A DNA stretch of 64,000 nucleotides from Hemicentrotus pulcherrimus (lineage: Eukaryota; Echinodermata; Echinoidea; Camarodonta; Strongylocentrotidae). Location: NCBI GenBank assembly GCA_003118195.1, contig BEXV01000952.1, positions 98,739 through 162,738 on the forward strand, written 5' to 3'. Numbering within the stretch: position 1 is the first letter of the stretch; every line of letters starts with the position of its first letter. Below are positions 48,099 through 59,949 of this stretch, in pieces. The notes under the pieces were generated by a model, which ran no database searches, was not told the DNA's origin, and saw only the letters and a list, made by a program, of their open reading frames with translations. The position numbers and the translations under genes were made by a program.

Positions 48099-49740
48099 TA
48101 GAACAGTACAATGTGAAAGATAAATTACGACTTCTGGCAGTGCGATCTATTTGTTTCTATCGTCATTTGAGAGGCAGAAGGTCATTCAATGTATGTTAAC
48201 TCAGAATCGGAGCCCTTCTCCCTCTCAACAAAAGATATCCAAGTCTTGTGACCAAATCTTTATGGCTTGAATGTGACATAGTTTCTGCACGGTTGTATTG
48301 CCCCGTTTACAGCGCCTTTTCCGAGTAAAATGTTTTGATCTTCTCGGCTGAGTTCCCTAAAGACAGCTACAATCAATCTCAGAATGATTCTAAAATGAAT
48401 AAAAAGCTCCATTGTGATTAGTTTTATTAGAAAATCTAGCAATTGAAGCGGGGCATCTCACATGTCGGCAATCTAACAAATTATGTCACGATATAATGGT
48501 AAAAGTTTCATTATTACAGTTTCATCAGTAAAGCAATCCGACTCTTGACTGATATTTCAATTCAGAATTGAGACAAATGATAATATGGTTCTAAACTATT
48601 TCAGTGATATTGGAGGATTTCCTCGTCTCATAAATCCTGGCGCTTCAACGAGTCCTAATCTAATCTATCTGGGATATTAAATCTAACATGATCTCGTCGC
48701 TTCAATGCCCATCACTACATATCTGAGTTTGATATGGTTTGGCGCAGTTAACATATTGCTTTTTCCAGTAAAGGCGTGTAAAATTGAAAATTACAGATGA
48801 TAAAGTTAAGTAACATCTAACTAATAAAATATTCTTCGTTTGTTTTAATTGGTTGATAGTAGTGAATGTCCCTTGTTCTTTTTAAATATTTACAAGTTAT
48901 ACTCATAGGTTGTCGCTTATCGCAATACATATTTTCCTTTGGGGAAACAAGCATTTCACATTAAACAACAAATCAGTTTGTAGTGGTTGTAGGGCACAAA
49001 TACCCAGTGGCTTTTACAAAAACTGGAAATAAATGTTCGTATTCAAAATCATCTATACCAGCTGATTTCCTCCGGTTTTACCCACATGTTCTTATATGCA
49101 ATGATATTTTACTCTCCCTCCATGTGTGATAAGGTATCCAGTGACTTCAAAAGTTTGGACAGCAGGGAACAGGAATAAGAATAAACTCATTTTAAACCAG
49201 GTTTAAGTAAGCCGGTGTAAACATCGCCTGAAACTTCATAAAAATTTCGTTCCGCGCCATCAAACTTTCCTGATACATTGTTCACGCCGACAGTAGACTA
49301 TCAAACCCTCATCATTGCTAATTCTATTATAAGAAGGAAATCGAGTCCTTGCTTTCATGTAGAATAGTTTACTTCACGCAGACGACATCACTGCAGGGTT
49401 TTCACGTACAACTTCAAGAGAAAATCAAAGGAGGACATTCTGGACAAACCTTGAATATCCTTGGAACTGACTGCTGTCTATCGCCTATGGTGGGCACGGT
49501 AGTATTCGTAATAAACCAGGCAAAGATACAGCGTCGCATAAATCCAATGGTCATTTCCTACGTGTTCGGCTTAGTTTGCAAACGAAAGATTTATCTATCA
49601 TAACAATTTAAAGTGTTGACGAGACTGCTATCCGGGAAGAAAGTAGTAAAATTCTCCATTATCTGGACTTGTAATCGAAAGGTTAAAAGTTCGGTCATTG
49701 AAAGACGAGAAACAAAGAGGGGGCACATCAAGAGAACATG

Positions 49741-49848
49741 AGAGAGGGGGGAACAGAGAGTAAGAGAGGGAGAGAGAGAGAGACAGACAGAGAGAGAGAG
49801 AAAGACAGACAAATGATACAGACAAACAGAGAGAGAGAGAGAGAGATG
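49741..49848. repeat. (GA)n/(GACA)n array
   Basis: GA runs separated by GACA units. The Ser/Leu-rich minus ORFs over it are artefacts. Confidence 0.9.
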
Positions 49849-50111
49849 TGAAACAATACGTTAACATTATTATACAAAATCAGGGTAAGATGTGAAGTTA
49901 TTTTAGAATGTTTTAACTATCAACATTATTGTAAGGCCTCCACTTTCCTGTCTATCTGTTCCTTGAATAAAATGAGACACGAATGTGCAGAGTGATGGTT
50001 CTGTTTTAAATGGGAAACAGAAAGCCGTTTCATTTGATTTTGATTGTGACCTTGTCGCCCTCGATAAATGTGACGAACTAGAATGATCTTCGGTGACAGT
50101 TTCGCTCACTG

Positions 50112-50442
50112 CACTGTGAAAAATTTGGGCAATATTTTTCGACCATTTGCCCAACGTTGTGCCAATAGTCAACCCAACCATCTATTGGGCAATATTTTGC
50201 CCAGTGGTATTGGTAAACGTAAGCACCCTACTTCACAAGTGCATAATTGTTTCGTATTTTGACCAACATTTGGGCAAAGATATGACCTTTCAACCGCCCG
50301 ACTACGGTAGTCCACTTGTTGGGAAAATCTTGACCAGCTGTTGGGCCATTTGGAAAAATATTGCCCAATAGATGCTTGAGTTGACTGTTGGCACAACGTT
50401 GGGCAAATGGTCGAAAAATATTGCCCCAAATTTTTCACAGTG
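50112..50442 (+). mobile_element. Foldback element, family A, copy 1 (331 bp)
   Basis: The ends are CACTGTGAAAAATTTGGGCA and its inverse. About 90 bases at each end form an inverted repeat built on GCCCAACGTTG and TTGGGCAATATTTT motifs. A non-repeated middle contains GTATTGGTAAACG and GGGCAAAGATATGACC. A second copy lies at 51792-52111 in opposite orientation. No target duplication is clear. The ORFs on both strands share the peptide LPIPLGKILPNRW with the second copy only because the DNA is repeated. Confidence 0.8.
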
Positions 50443-51791
50443 TGGAAAGACGAACTTGGTACAGTAGAATTTAAAATATAAAGAGAAAAGAGTTCAATAA
50501 AATAAACCCCAAAAATGTTTACTGCAACGAAATCTTATTTGCCAACCCTACAATTGCCGCTTTTGCACATACTATGCTCACAATCTATAGAGAGCAGTAA
50601 TTTGCCTGACATACCACGAAATCATTTATCCTAAGATGGTTTAAAGATACATCTATATTTAAATGTGCACTAGTTAAGATTAAGGATACAAGATAGATGA
50701 CTGATGGACACTTTTAAGGGTGCAACATTGGTAAAAGTCCGCTGCGCAGAGATCACTTTTTAGGACTAAGGTTCGAACCTTTTACTTTTTACCTTAATGT
50801 AGGTCAATGCGACTGATACAATGTATTAGACAACATGTGAATATAAATGCTCTTAAAATGAAGAAAATCACTCTGTAATACATTTTGAGACATAATTTAT
50901 CGTGACCTGATTCTTTTCAAAAAAATTACGCCTTCGGTACTGAAGAAATTAATTTACAATGGTGTAATTGTTCCGCATACGTCTCGAAGAAGGTTTGATT
51001 CCATCACTTTTGTAGCAGTCTTTCACGGAGGTGATCTACTTTTTAGAAACGCATTTCCCGCACCATTCACAGTTGAGTCCCTCTTAATTTGAAATGTAAA
51101 GGAGACAGAGTGAAACCTATAAAATGGTGCTTGATTTAATTACCTCACCGACTGGTAGAACTCATTAGAACCAAATGCGATTCTTCAAATATCTTCAACC
51201 GAAGCGTATATTTCTGAAAGTAATGAAGTCATTACGCTACAATTTATATTGCTTTTCCCACCTCTTCAACATCGTTTAATGGAAATTTCCTGCATGAGCA
51301 ATATATAAATTTCATAAAGTGCAGACACTTATCTATTCCCTGGCTCTCTTTCCAACACCTCCTGGATATTAACTCTTTCCTTGCCATGGACGGAAAACAT
51401 GCCGGAAAGGCAAAGCCTCCTAGGAAATTTTGTCTACGAACAGTACCTATCAATTCCTTCGTGAAACAAAAACAAAAATAATAAATTAGTACTCGGTGAA
51501 GAAAATTCATACCTAATTTTATCGTATACGTTTGTAATCACATATAAAAAAATTATGGCATAGAAGTTATTTTTTAGATCAAAAACGAATCAAGTTATGA
51601 ATTTAAATTTTTCGAATATTTTCAACGAAGTGGCACAGAAAATAGTAAACTTATATAATACGTTTTACGTATAGAAGGTAGGATTTTTTGGTCCTGAGGC
51701 ATAAATTTACAAACATCTTCCATCATTCAAAGACGAAACGTCAACTAATATTTCAGTCATTTGAAAGCCATTTTTAAATGGGAGCTTTCAA
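50443..51791. other. Spacer between the two family A elements
   Basis: Contains the candidate exon at 51149-51213 and a 14-bp palindrome AAGGTTCGAACCTT near 50768, which resembles a B-box but lacks an A-box. Confidence 0.4.
51149..51213 (-). other. Candidate 65-nt internal exon, unknown gene
   Basis: On the minus strand, a pyrimidine-rich acceptor (CTTCATTACTTTCAG) at 51214 precedes 65 nt fully open in one frame (KYTLRLKIFEESHLVLMSS). The stretch ends at AGTCG followed by GTGAGG. The other two frames have stops. I do not recognise the peptide, and chance pairing of splice-like sites is possible. Confidence 0.22.
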
Positions 51792-52111
51792 TACTGTGAA
51801 AAGGTTGGGCAATATTTTCCAACACTTTGCCAATAGTCAACCCAACCATCTATTGGGCAATATTTTCGTATTTTGCCCAACAGTTGGTAAAGATTTACCC
51901 AACAAGTGGGTTACCGTAGTCGGGCAGTTGAAGGGTCATATCTTTGCCCAAATTTTGGTCAAAATACGAAACAATATTATGCACGTTGAACTAGGGTACT
52001 CACGTTTACCAATACCACTGGGCAAAATATTGCCCAATAGATGGTTGGGTTGACTATTGGCACAACGTTGGGCAAAGTGTTGCTAAAATATTGCCCAACC
52101 TTTTCACAGTG
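51792..52111 (-). mobile_element. Foldback element, family A, copy 2 (about 320 bp)
   Basis: Same ends (ACTGTGAAAAGGTTGGGCAA and its inverse) and same internal blocks as copy 1, but the middle (GGGTCATATCTTTGCCC, then CGTTTACCAATACCAC) is inverted relative to copy 1. The first base of the left end is changed from C to T. Confidence 0.8.
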
Positions 52112-52318
52112 ATATGAAATCAACAAAAAATATGTAAACTCAAGTTTTCTGCATAATGAAGGTCGGTAACTTGTTTACCAGCTAGCATTTGGCAACTTCA
52201 TTTTGAAGAGTTGAATGAACGAGACTCAACAGAATATATGATTTCATACATCTCGCTCCCAGGCTCCTATTTCATCGCATGCTAAGACAATTATATTAAT
52301 GGATTTCTTTTCTCCAAG

Positions 52319-52348
52319 GTCTGTAGCTCAAGTATACAACAAAAAGAG
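52319..52348 (+). other. Candidate 30-nt microexon
   Basis: TTTCTTTTCTCCAAG makes an acceptor, then 30 nt open in frame (VCSSSIQQKE), then AAAGAG followed by GTAAGTC, a near-perfect donor. A length of 30 nt keeps frame, as microexons often do, but without transcripts this is only a pattern. Confidence 0.15.
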
Positions 52349-52579
52349 GTAAGTCAATGCCCCTCTTTGTCATTCATGTTCCTGGAAAATGGAGCAGATA
52401 GATGTATAGGCATGGCATCAAATTACACTTAAACGTCTTTTTTATTACGAGCACGTTCCATCTGATCTTTTAAAGTCTGAATTTCGGACTCCAAAGGCGG
52501 TATTCAGGTACATAATTTTGAAACACAAGGAGAGGAAAAAATAAGGGCAAGAAAAAGAAGATAGCGGAGAGCAGAGATT

Positions 52580-52659
52580 AATAGGGACGAAAAAGGGATT
52601 GAGAGGGGGAGAGAGGGAAAAGAGTGAAGGAACAGAATATAGAAAATAGGGAGGAGGAG

Positions 52660-52699
<40 letters not shown>

Positions 52700-52873
52700 A
52701 ACAGACAGATACTGACAGACAGAGACTGAAGAAAAGGGGAGAGAGTGAATAAGAGTAAAATATGGAGGGAGGGGACACACACAGAAGCAAAGATGGACAG
52801 ACATACGCAGAAAGAAGGTAACAATGAGAGAGACAGAGAGAGAGAGAGAGAGAGGGGGAGAAAGAGGGGGGCA
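52580..52873. repeat. (GA)n-rich array
   Basis: About 290 bases of imperfect GA with pure cores at 52664-52695 and 52825-52855. It generates four overlapping low-complexity ORFs that I do not accept as genes. Confidence 0.9.
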
Positions 52874-53244
52874 CATGTAAACCTGCAAATGAAGATCTCC
52901 AAATATGTAGATTACGTTTTGGATTGTCCCAACATTCACCACACGTCAACAATTGGTTTTCATGTTCAGTAACCTTTCTAGCCTGAAATGTTCTTGTTAT
53001 GGTGATTACTGAACTTAAATTCGTTAGTTCAAAGTACTAGTGGGTGCAGTCCAGTGAATAAGAGGCGAATGTGTACCATCAACAGTTTAAATTGAGGGGG
53101 AAATGAATGAGAAACGCGTATTTTTTGGAGGGGATGGATTGTTATTGCATCAAGAAAGTTAAACAAAACTTGGTTGTTATCTCTGATTTTTTTAATTTAA
53201 CATTTTCCCAGTTGTGTATTTCCTCTTTGTTTATTAATTGTATT

Positions 53245-53322
53245 TTAAAGGGATATGAATGGATCAAAACTCAATGAATGAATGGATGGATATAAATGGA
53301 TACGAATGGATCCAATGGATTG
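53245..53322 (+). repeat. (AATGGAT)-type tandem repeat
   Basis: AATGGAT/GAATGGAT/TAAATGGATA units recur about eight times with variation. Confidence 0.75.
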
Positions 53323-56074
53323 TAAGCGAGGGAAATCAAAGTTTGAGGTTATAAACAACCGCAGACCTACAAACCAACCACAAATATATGATTTCTATAT
53401 AGATCCATTGTACATGTACGTGTGTCATGATGCACACACCCAGCGATGAATCGCGAAGTTTCTAAGAAATGGCGCGAAATATCACACCTGGGTCCAATTA
53501 TTGTCAGACAATGTGGCATCACTATCACTGTGGTTTGAATTAAAAACCTCCTATAATGGGTTATAGCCGTACACAGGGTAACTGAGTGCGTTCTTTTGCT
53601 AGTATAGTGCAATCATTATCAGTCCTCATTTACGAACTCGGGATCACTTGGAAGAGACAATTTATGTATTTAGAATATCGAACTTAGGGATCAATGGACC
53701 TTGTGACCCGGATAGCCTTGAGACTAAGAGGCAGCTAGCTAGCCCTCTGATGATGTTCGTATCCAAAATTAATCACTCATAATTAACTGAGTTGATATAT
53801 GCCATCGAAAATGAGCATTTCTTTGTTGAAATAGTGCTTAATCTGAAAATGGTATCTATTAGAAAATGAGAAGATAAATCATATTTCCAAATGTTAAACA
53901 GAGGTTCAAAACCGTTAAACGTAGAATGCTTTACCTTCAATCTATTTCTTCTTCTTCAGAGTATTGTATTTGGTTTCTAATTTAGGTTGGTTTAAACCTT
54001 CTTTAAACGATAGATCAAAAATACGAAAAGATTTATAAATGTAATAACGTTTTAACTTGAGGTACAGCAGCTGAAAATCCAAAGCTCAAATAAAAAGACT
54101 GTTTAACATTACGAATATCATAGTAATAGAACTTAAAGAATTTGGGGGAATAGGTACCAGTTTGTATATCAAACTAATACTTACCTACCAAGTAGGTCCT
54201 TTAGGAACAAACAGCTTCACACGCGTTTAACGCTCATATATATAGCTATCCAATAGACTACCTAGTATATGGAATCGAGCTTGATAATTTGCAACCATAG
54301 TCTGTAATGCGCAGTTGAACTGCTACAATCAAATTACCAATTTCCTCTAGTTTAAGCATCAAATAATCCCAACTACAATTAACATTTTAATTTGATTCTC
54401 AACCGCGAACTGTAAGGTATCCTTCATCTATTATACTACGATGCAACGATTCCTAAGCCACTTAAAATCCCAGTTTAATTGAGACAAAATCCATTTAGAC
54501 ATTTTGCTGGCAGCTCATGTCTCTATCAGTCAGTCTATTTAAGTGAGTCCCATCTTTCACCATATCGCAAGTTATTAACAAAAAATTCAGTTCATTTCAT
54601 TGTCTGACATTGTATGTCGTGGTTCTAGCAACATTCCTTATCGAGCAATGTAGAGTAAGATAAAACATATTACTATTCTGACAGGTGTGTGGGAAAAATT
54701 ATTGTGTGGAGGAAATCTCGTTTTAAGATAATGGCATATCGTATATTGTTTTCTACCACGATTATATTTCACTTAAAATATCTAAGATCACTACTGAAAT
54801 GAGATCATTTGCTACCTTCATAACCGAACTATATATCTACCAAATGTTTTATCTTACATGTCACACCCACACACACGCCCACCATCGTAAATCATAATTC
54901 CTTTTGAATTTGTTGACTTAGACGCATACGATTTACATCACCGTGATCACAACAGAACTTGGACTACCAATTTCAGAAGAAAAAAATCACTAGAATTCAA
55001 ACAAGGTCATTATGTCAATTCTTTCATGTTGATGGCAACGTTTATTCCAAGCTCTCTGTTTTCATACTTAAAGCTTCACTTCATTTTTGGTTATTTATTC
55101 AGTTCAAATAAAAGTACATAAAAAGCAGAAATTTATTTTAAACAGAACAGGGGCTGCAAGATGATAAGCAACAGCCCTAGTGAGCCCTATAATTAGATAC
55201 ACATTTAAAAAAATGGTGGATTTTTTTTCTGAATAAAACTGACATACAAGAAGATCCATCAGAGCTTGTCACATCTTGTCGTTTCAATTAAAATACAACT
55301 GAATTTCTAGGAATTAAGAATATTACATATCCAGGCATCATGATAAACGACTTGAGAACGGCATATAATGGCGCGACTGTATTAATTCGATAATAAAACG
55401 TAGCAATAAATCGTCCTCATTGTCTGAGCATTGAGCTTCCTCCCTATTAATATCTCCCCATTTTAGATGTAATGTTTGTTATTTCCATGCAAAAATTAGG
55501 GCGATCGAACTGTGTGTAAGCTATTTCTTAATTGAGTTCAGTTAATAACACAAGTGAATTCGCATGACAGCAAATGAAATTATAGTGAATGTTCAAAATT
55601 GATCAATAAATTATAAATTCCAAAAACGACTTTAGTTGCATCGTAGGGAAGAAACGAGTTTATAAAGATGAGAAAAATAAATATAGTAGTAGTCCCGACA
55701 TATGTTTATAAAACGTGGTCTCTATGGCCAATTTGAAGCTGTCTTTTTAAAATTGAAGTTCTGCTGAAGGAAGAGCAATGATCATGTAAAAGATGAATAA
55801 CACCATCTTAGAGCAAATAAAATTTTGATTAACCATTGTCGTTTTAGAATTTAGTAATCCCTCTGATCAAGTAAACATCCTACAACTAGTAGAAAACAAA
55901 TTCATATCATTTTGTTCATTATTCAAAATGAAATAGTAATAACAACCATAATCTTTACAGTTCTTTTGCGCACATTATATCGGCTCCAATGGTGCTCAAT
56001 GCTTCCACAAAGCACTGTCATTGCTCTGGCCTAAGTCCAACTGCCTGAATGAGCTTAAGCATTCATGAAGAAAC

Positions 56075-56170
56075 AATTCCTACAAGATACCCATTCCATA
56101 CACCTGGATGGAGAGAGGAAAAATGTAGATGGATGTCTTGTTACAGCTGGGGCTGGAAATCGAACCGCGG
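56075..56170 (-). mobile_element. tRNA-derived SINE fragment, copy 3 (decayed)
   Basis: On the minus strand GGTTCGATTTCC (B-box relic), then ACAAGACATCCATCTACAT, CTCTCCATCCAGGTGT and ATGGGTATCTTGTAGGA follow the same order as the SINE copies at 5498 and 27585. The head is partly kept and the tail is lost. Confidence 0.6.
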
Positions 56171-59100
56171 AATATGTGATCCACAAGACTTCCATAAAAA
56201 TTTGCAGCATGGACCAGAATATTCTTTGAAGCAAAGTATCATACCCGATCTTATTTACTGATGGTGTTAGAAATATTCCATCTTCTGGCATTCCACGGAG
56301 CTCTTTCTCCTAAGCTTCACTGCCAACATCTTCATGAAATATGAAAATGGCAAGAAGCAAATTTTATGAACATGAAATTTCTCACTCCCCCCGTCACGCT
56401 TGTGTGTGAATGGGATGGGCGCAACTTTCACTCATACCCCGGGTTCACCGACAAGACCGATACCAGACAGACGACACACCGAACCAAAAAATACATTACC
56501 TGGAATGGCCAAGAATTGATCGGTATGCGGGTCGGTATGGAGCTTGTTTTGAGTCGGGTTGGCAGTGTAACTAGGGTGTCAGCTGATTGGAACGTATTTG
56601 ACTTTCTTAATGAGAGACGAGAGTGTTTAAGAGGGGGGGGGGGGGGGGGTCAATACGGTTTTATTTACCCGTTTACTGGCACCAAGGGCCCATTTCATAT
56701 CACTAATACAAATAAAGATATACATAATTGTAATATAGTTCTGTGTACAAAAGGAAATAGATCCCAGACGGTGGTTGCTGAATGCTGTTTTTTTTAAATA
56801 TAAATAAGACAAAGACAGTCGAATATATTGACAGATTTTAACAAGATCGCGAAGACTTAAAAGAAATCAACACAAGGGTAATTTCAATAACCTTCTATTA
56901 GCTCTCTAATAAATCATGTTCAGATTATGTAATATGTCATCGTTCTGATTAGGTTATTCTATTCCGGAACATAAAGAGAATCCCGTTTTACCTAAATATA
57001 TGTAGTGTTTTGCGAATCTTTGTTTTCTTCAAATGCAAGAATGAACGCTTCAGAATGTACGCTTCAGATAATTGCTCTCTTTCATTTTAAAAAGGCGTGA
57101 TTAACAATAAATATTGCTGAATGTGATAAAACCTCTCCCATGCAAAATCAAAAATTGGGATTTTCGATATCCATGAGGCCCCTATATTTCTGTTTTGATT
57201 AGGATAGTCGTGCATCTTTTTGGAATAAGAAAATAATAAAAATTCGGATAGACACACCCAATCTTTGTCTGAGTATCCCGTGAATAATGAAGGCGTGTCT
57301 ACACACCGTCGCACCTGCGACTATTGCTCATCCTATATACCCACGCTCGCAGAACGACGGGAAAGATCTCATCGCTCATGCACTTAAGGGCATTGTCTAT
57401 ATCAATTTACGTTTAGGATTGTTTCCAGAGAGTTTTCTTTTATGTGGGTTTATTGACCTGCAGACCACGCCCCACCCCCAGAAGGATGCATTATCATCCT
57501 ACTAAAGGTTTATCTTATAGAATAAGTCCACTATCTCTCTAGTCGGTTAGCATTTTATACAGAAATATACATATGAGAAAGTCAGTGGATAACATCCTCA
57601 AATTTCACCTATAAACTTTTCCCTTTAAAACAAAAATCAAAAGAAATATAAGACCAACTTATCCATCTTTCAAACTTGCGTTAGAGGAGTTTTTTCTATA
57701 CGCTTGCTATAATCTTAACTCATTAATAATATACTGTATTTCCTCGCTTAATATGACATCCATGAGCGTCCATTAATGGAATACTTCATCAAAGGCTTTC
57801 GAGTGTTAAAAGTATGCAGATTTTACAGGACACCCCCTAGCAGCAATTGACTCGGATGAAAGACGTGGGGAAAAATGTTTTGAAGAAGCTCTTCAGAGGC
57901 TGACATTGCTGTCAGCATTTTTATTTTCGCTATGTCTTTAGCATGTTTAGAGAGGCCCTAGTGTCTTGTGTTATTATGTCAAAGTTTCCATAGGGAAATT
58001 AGATACATGTAAGATTTTAAGGGAAAACCCTTTATACTTCATGGAGCAAAGGGTTAAATATATTTTGAACATAGCAAAAGCCAAGTAGAGCTGTATGGCT
58101 AGGTTATAAACAGGTCGCGTAACAATTCAATACAATTAATGAAATAGATATGATAACAAAATCAAAACATAAATCAAAATGCATAACAGTCTAATTTTGT
58201 TTATTCTTATCTCGAGGGTGAGATATATATATCTTCTTTTAATTTTGAAAGTTACCCATGTCATAGACCATTTAAACTATCTTGACATATGATAATTATC
58301 ATCACCTTTCCAGAACCGAGGTCCAATCATATATGCGTGACAAACCTCATAGCTGACATAGTTTGCAGGCAATGTTCGCCTACGCCAGACGATGTTTACC
58401 CCAGAAGATTCCCGCCATAACACAATTCCAACAAATTTACACTGCAGGTCAGATATATACGTGGTATGACACGTACCCATAATTTTGACACATCAAGAAT
58501 GACACGTCAAGAAGGAGGCCTACCAAAATAGCGCCCCATCAAATATATTTAATTGAACTTAATGAGTTTATTTGATTAAAAGCAATTTGTCGAATACGTT
58601 CACATTTGCATTCCAGTGACATAAATCCAACAGTATGTGAGAACAAAGATATTTGACTTTGAAACTGTTTAATAAAAGTGTTTAATAATTAGAGCAAATT
58701 AAAATATCTAGTCTGATAAATGACATCAAACTTAAAAGGTGAAATGGTTCTCAAGTTCCCCCCTCTCACTCTTCTCCTACCCAATCCCTCATGAAAGAAG
58801 TCTGGTTATACCATTAACTATTTGCGAATTGAAGGGGGCAATCTGCATGCGCCACTCCCCCCTCCCACTACCCTTTTGAAACCAAACTGTATACCTAAAT
58901 TTACACAACCCCGACAAATATATCCCTTTTCAAATCTTCGACATAAAGGCATCTCAACAAATTCGAAATTCTTCTTTTTCTATTTTGAAAGTCGGGATAT
59001 ATTTTTGGATTGCCCCTCTCCTCTCCCCTCTCCCCTTTTACAAGATTCCGGTTCAAACCGTGCTCTAGCTCAGATTGATCAACATACGTGGCTACTATGG

Positions 59101-59221
59101 CTACCATAATCTATGTCATCATTGACGAGTACAAGGAGAATAGGTCAAGATGATGGCGGTTAATACAGAGGGCATTCACCTCCTTCACTTGTAACTCTTG
59201 TCACGTTAAGGGGTATATTGA
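56171..59221. other. Spacer with one unassigned ATG ORF
   Basis: A plus ORF at 56366-56797 starts with a true ATG and has a mixed N-terminal part (CEWDGRNFHSYPGFTDK). It then reads through a 17-base poly-G at 56633-56649 and AT-rich sequence. The first 85 codons are GC-richer than the surroundings and could be an exon; no family is recognised. Confidence 0.3.
56633..56649. repeat. Poly-G tract
   Basis: Seventeen consecutive G. Confidence 0.9.
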
Positions 59222-59949
59222 TGTACCCAGTCTTCTCTCCCTCCCCCTCTCTCCCTCTCTCTTTATTTCTCTCTCTCTCTCTCTCTCCTTTTCTCATCAT
59301 GTATTACTTTCTCGTTCTTAAAGTGAGTCGCCCTTATTTCCACATTAGTTCCTCTCTTCCACCTTTTTCTTTCTTTTCTCTCTCTCTCTCTCTCTCTCTC
59401 CTTTTCTCGTCATGTATTACTTTTTAGTTGTTAAAGAGAATTGCCCTCCTGCCACGTTATTTTCTCTCTTTCACCCCTTCTCCTTTTCTCTCTCTCTCTC
59501 TCTATCCTCGTTTTTCTTTCTATCTCAGTCTCTTTCTATGCCCATGTCTTTTTCTTTCCCCCACTCAGCCCACTTTCTATTTCTGTTTCTCGTTCTCTTT
59601 CAAAATTCCTTTTTTTATTTCCCTCTTTCACTATAGATCTGAATCAGTGCCCCTCTTTATTGCCTCTTTCAATTTCCATCATAAATTAATTTCTTGTTCT
59701 TTTGCAGAGAATTACCTTTACTACCACATTAATCTTCTCTCTACACACACCTCTCTCTCTCTCTGTATTTCCCTCTACACTTTCCCCTCTCATTTTCTCT
59801 TTCTCTCTCTCATCTCTATCCCCCCCCTCTCTCTCTCTCTCTCTCTCTTTCTCAACTCAATGGCGTGCATTGCCCCTGCTACTTTACTCTCTCAACATGT
59901 CTCGTTGAGATCTACATCTTCAAAAAAAAAAAAGAAAAAAAAAAAGAAG
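59222..59949 (+). repeat. Higher-order (CT)n-anchored repeat with A-rich tail
   Basis: (CT)n blocks alternate with diverged copies of one non-CT unit: CATGTATTACTTTCTCGTTC then AAAG(T/A)GA then TTGCCCT then CCACATTA. Copies lie near 59299, 59410, 59685 and 59858, with a further partial one near 59645. The array ends in A-rich DNA at 59922-59949. The long plus ORFs of Ser, Leu and Phe are repeat translation. Confidence 0.7.

Larger units (their letters stand above)
45778..49740. other. AT-rich spacer with simple repeats
   Basis: Contains the 20-bp duplication, TA tract and GA tract listed separately. There is a short (CA)n at 45868-45884. No exon is recognised. Confidence 0.45.
52112..56074. 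other. AT-rich spacer with a large GA array
   Basis: Apart from listed repeats, a 30-nt candidate microexon lies at 52319-52348. A minus-strand TAG followed by GTAAGTAT donor-like site sits near 54184, with no good exon. The rest is unremarkable AT-rich DNA. Confidence 0.4.

Noticed and set aside
50760..50785. tRNA B-box (GGTTCGAACC)
   Set aside because: No A-box at proper spacing on either strand; it is a 14-bp palindrome.
50147..52053. ORFs sharing the peptide LPIPLGKILPNRW, suggesting a paralogous gene pair
   Set aside because: They are translations of two copies of a non-coding foldback element read in equivalent frames.
52445..52952. Three overlapping minus ORFs of 124-165 codons
   Set aside because: Three frames of the same strand are all open because the DNA is a GA array; simple-repeat artefact.
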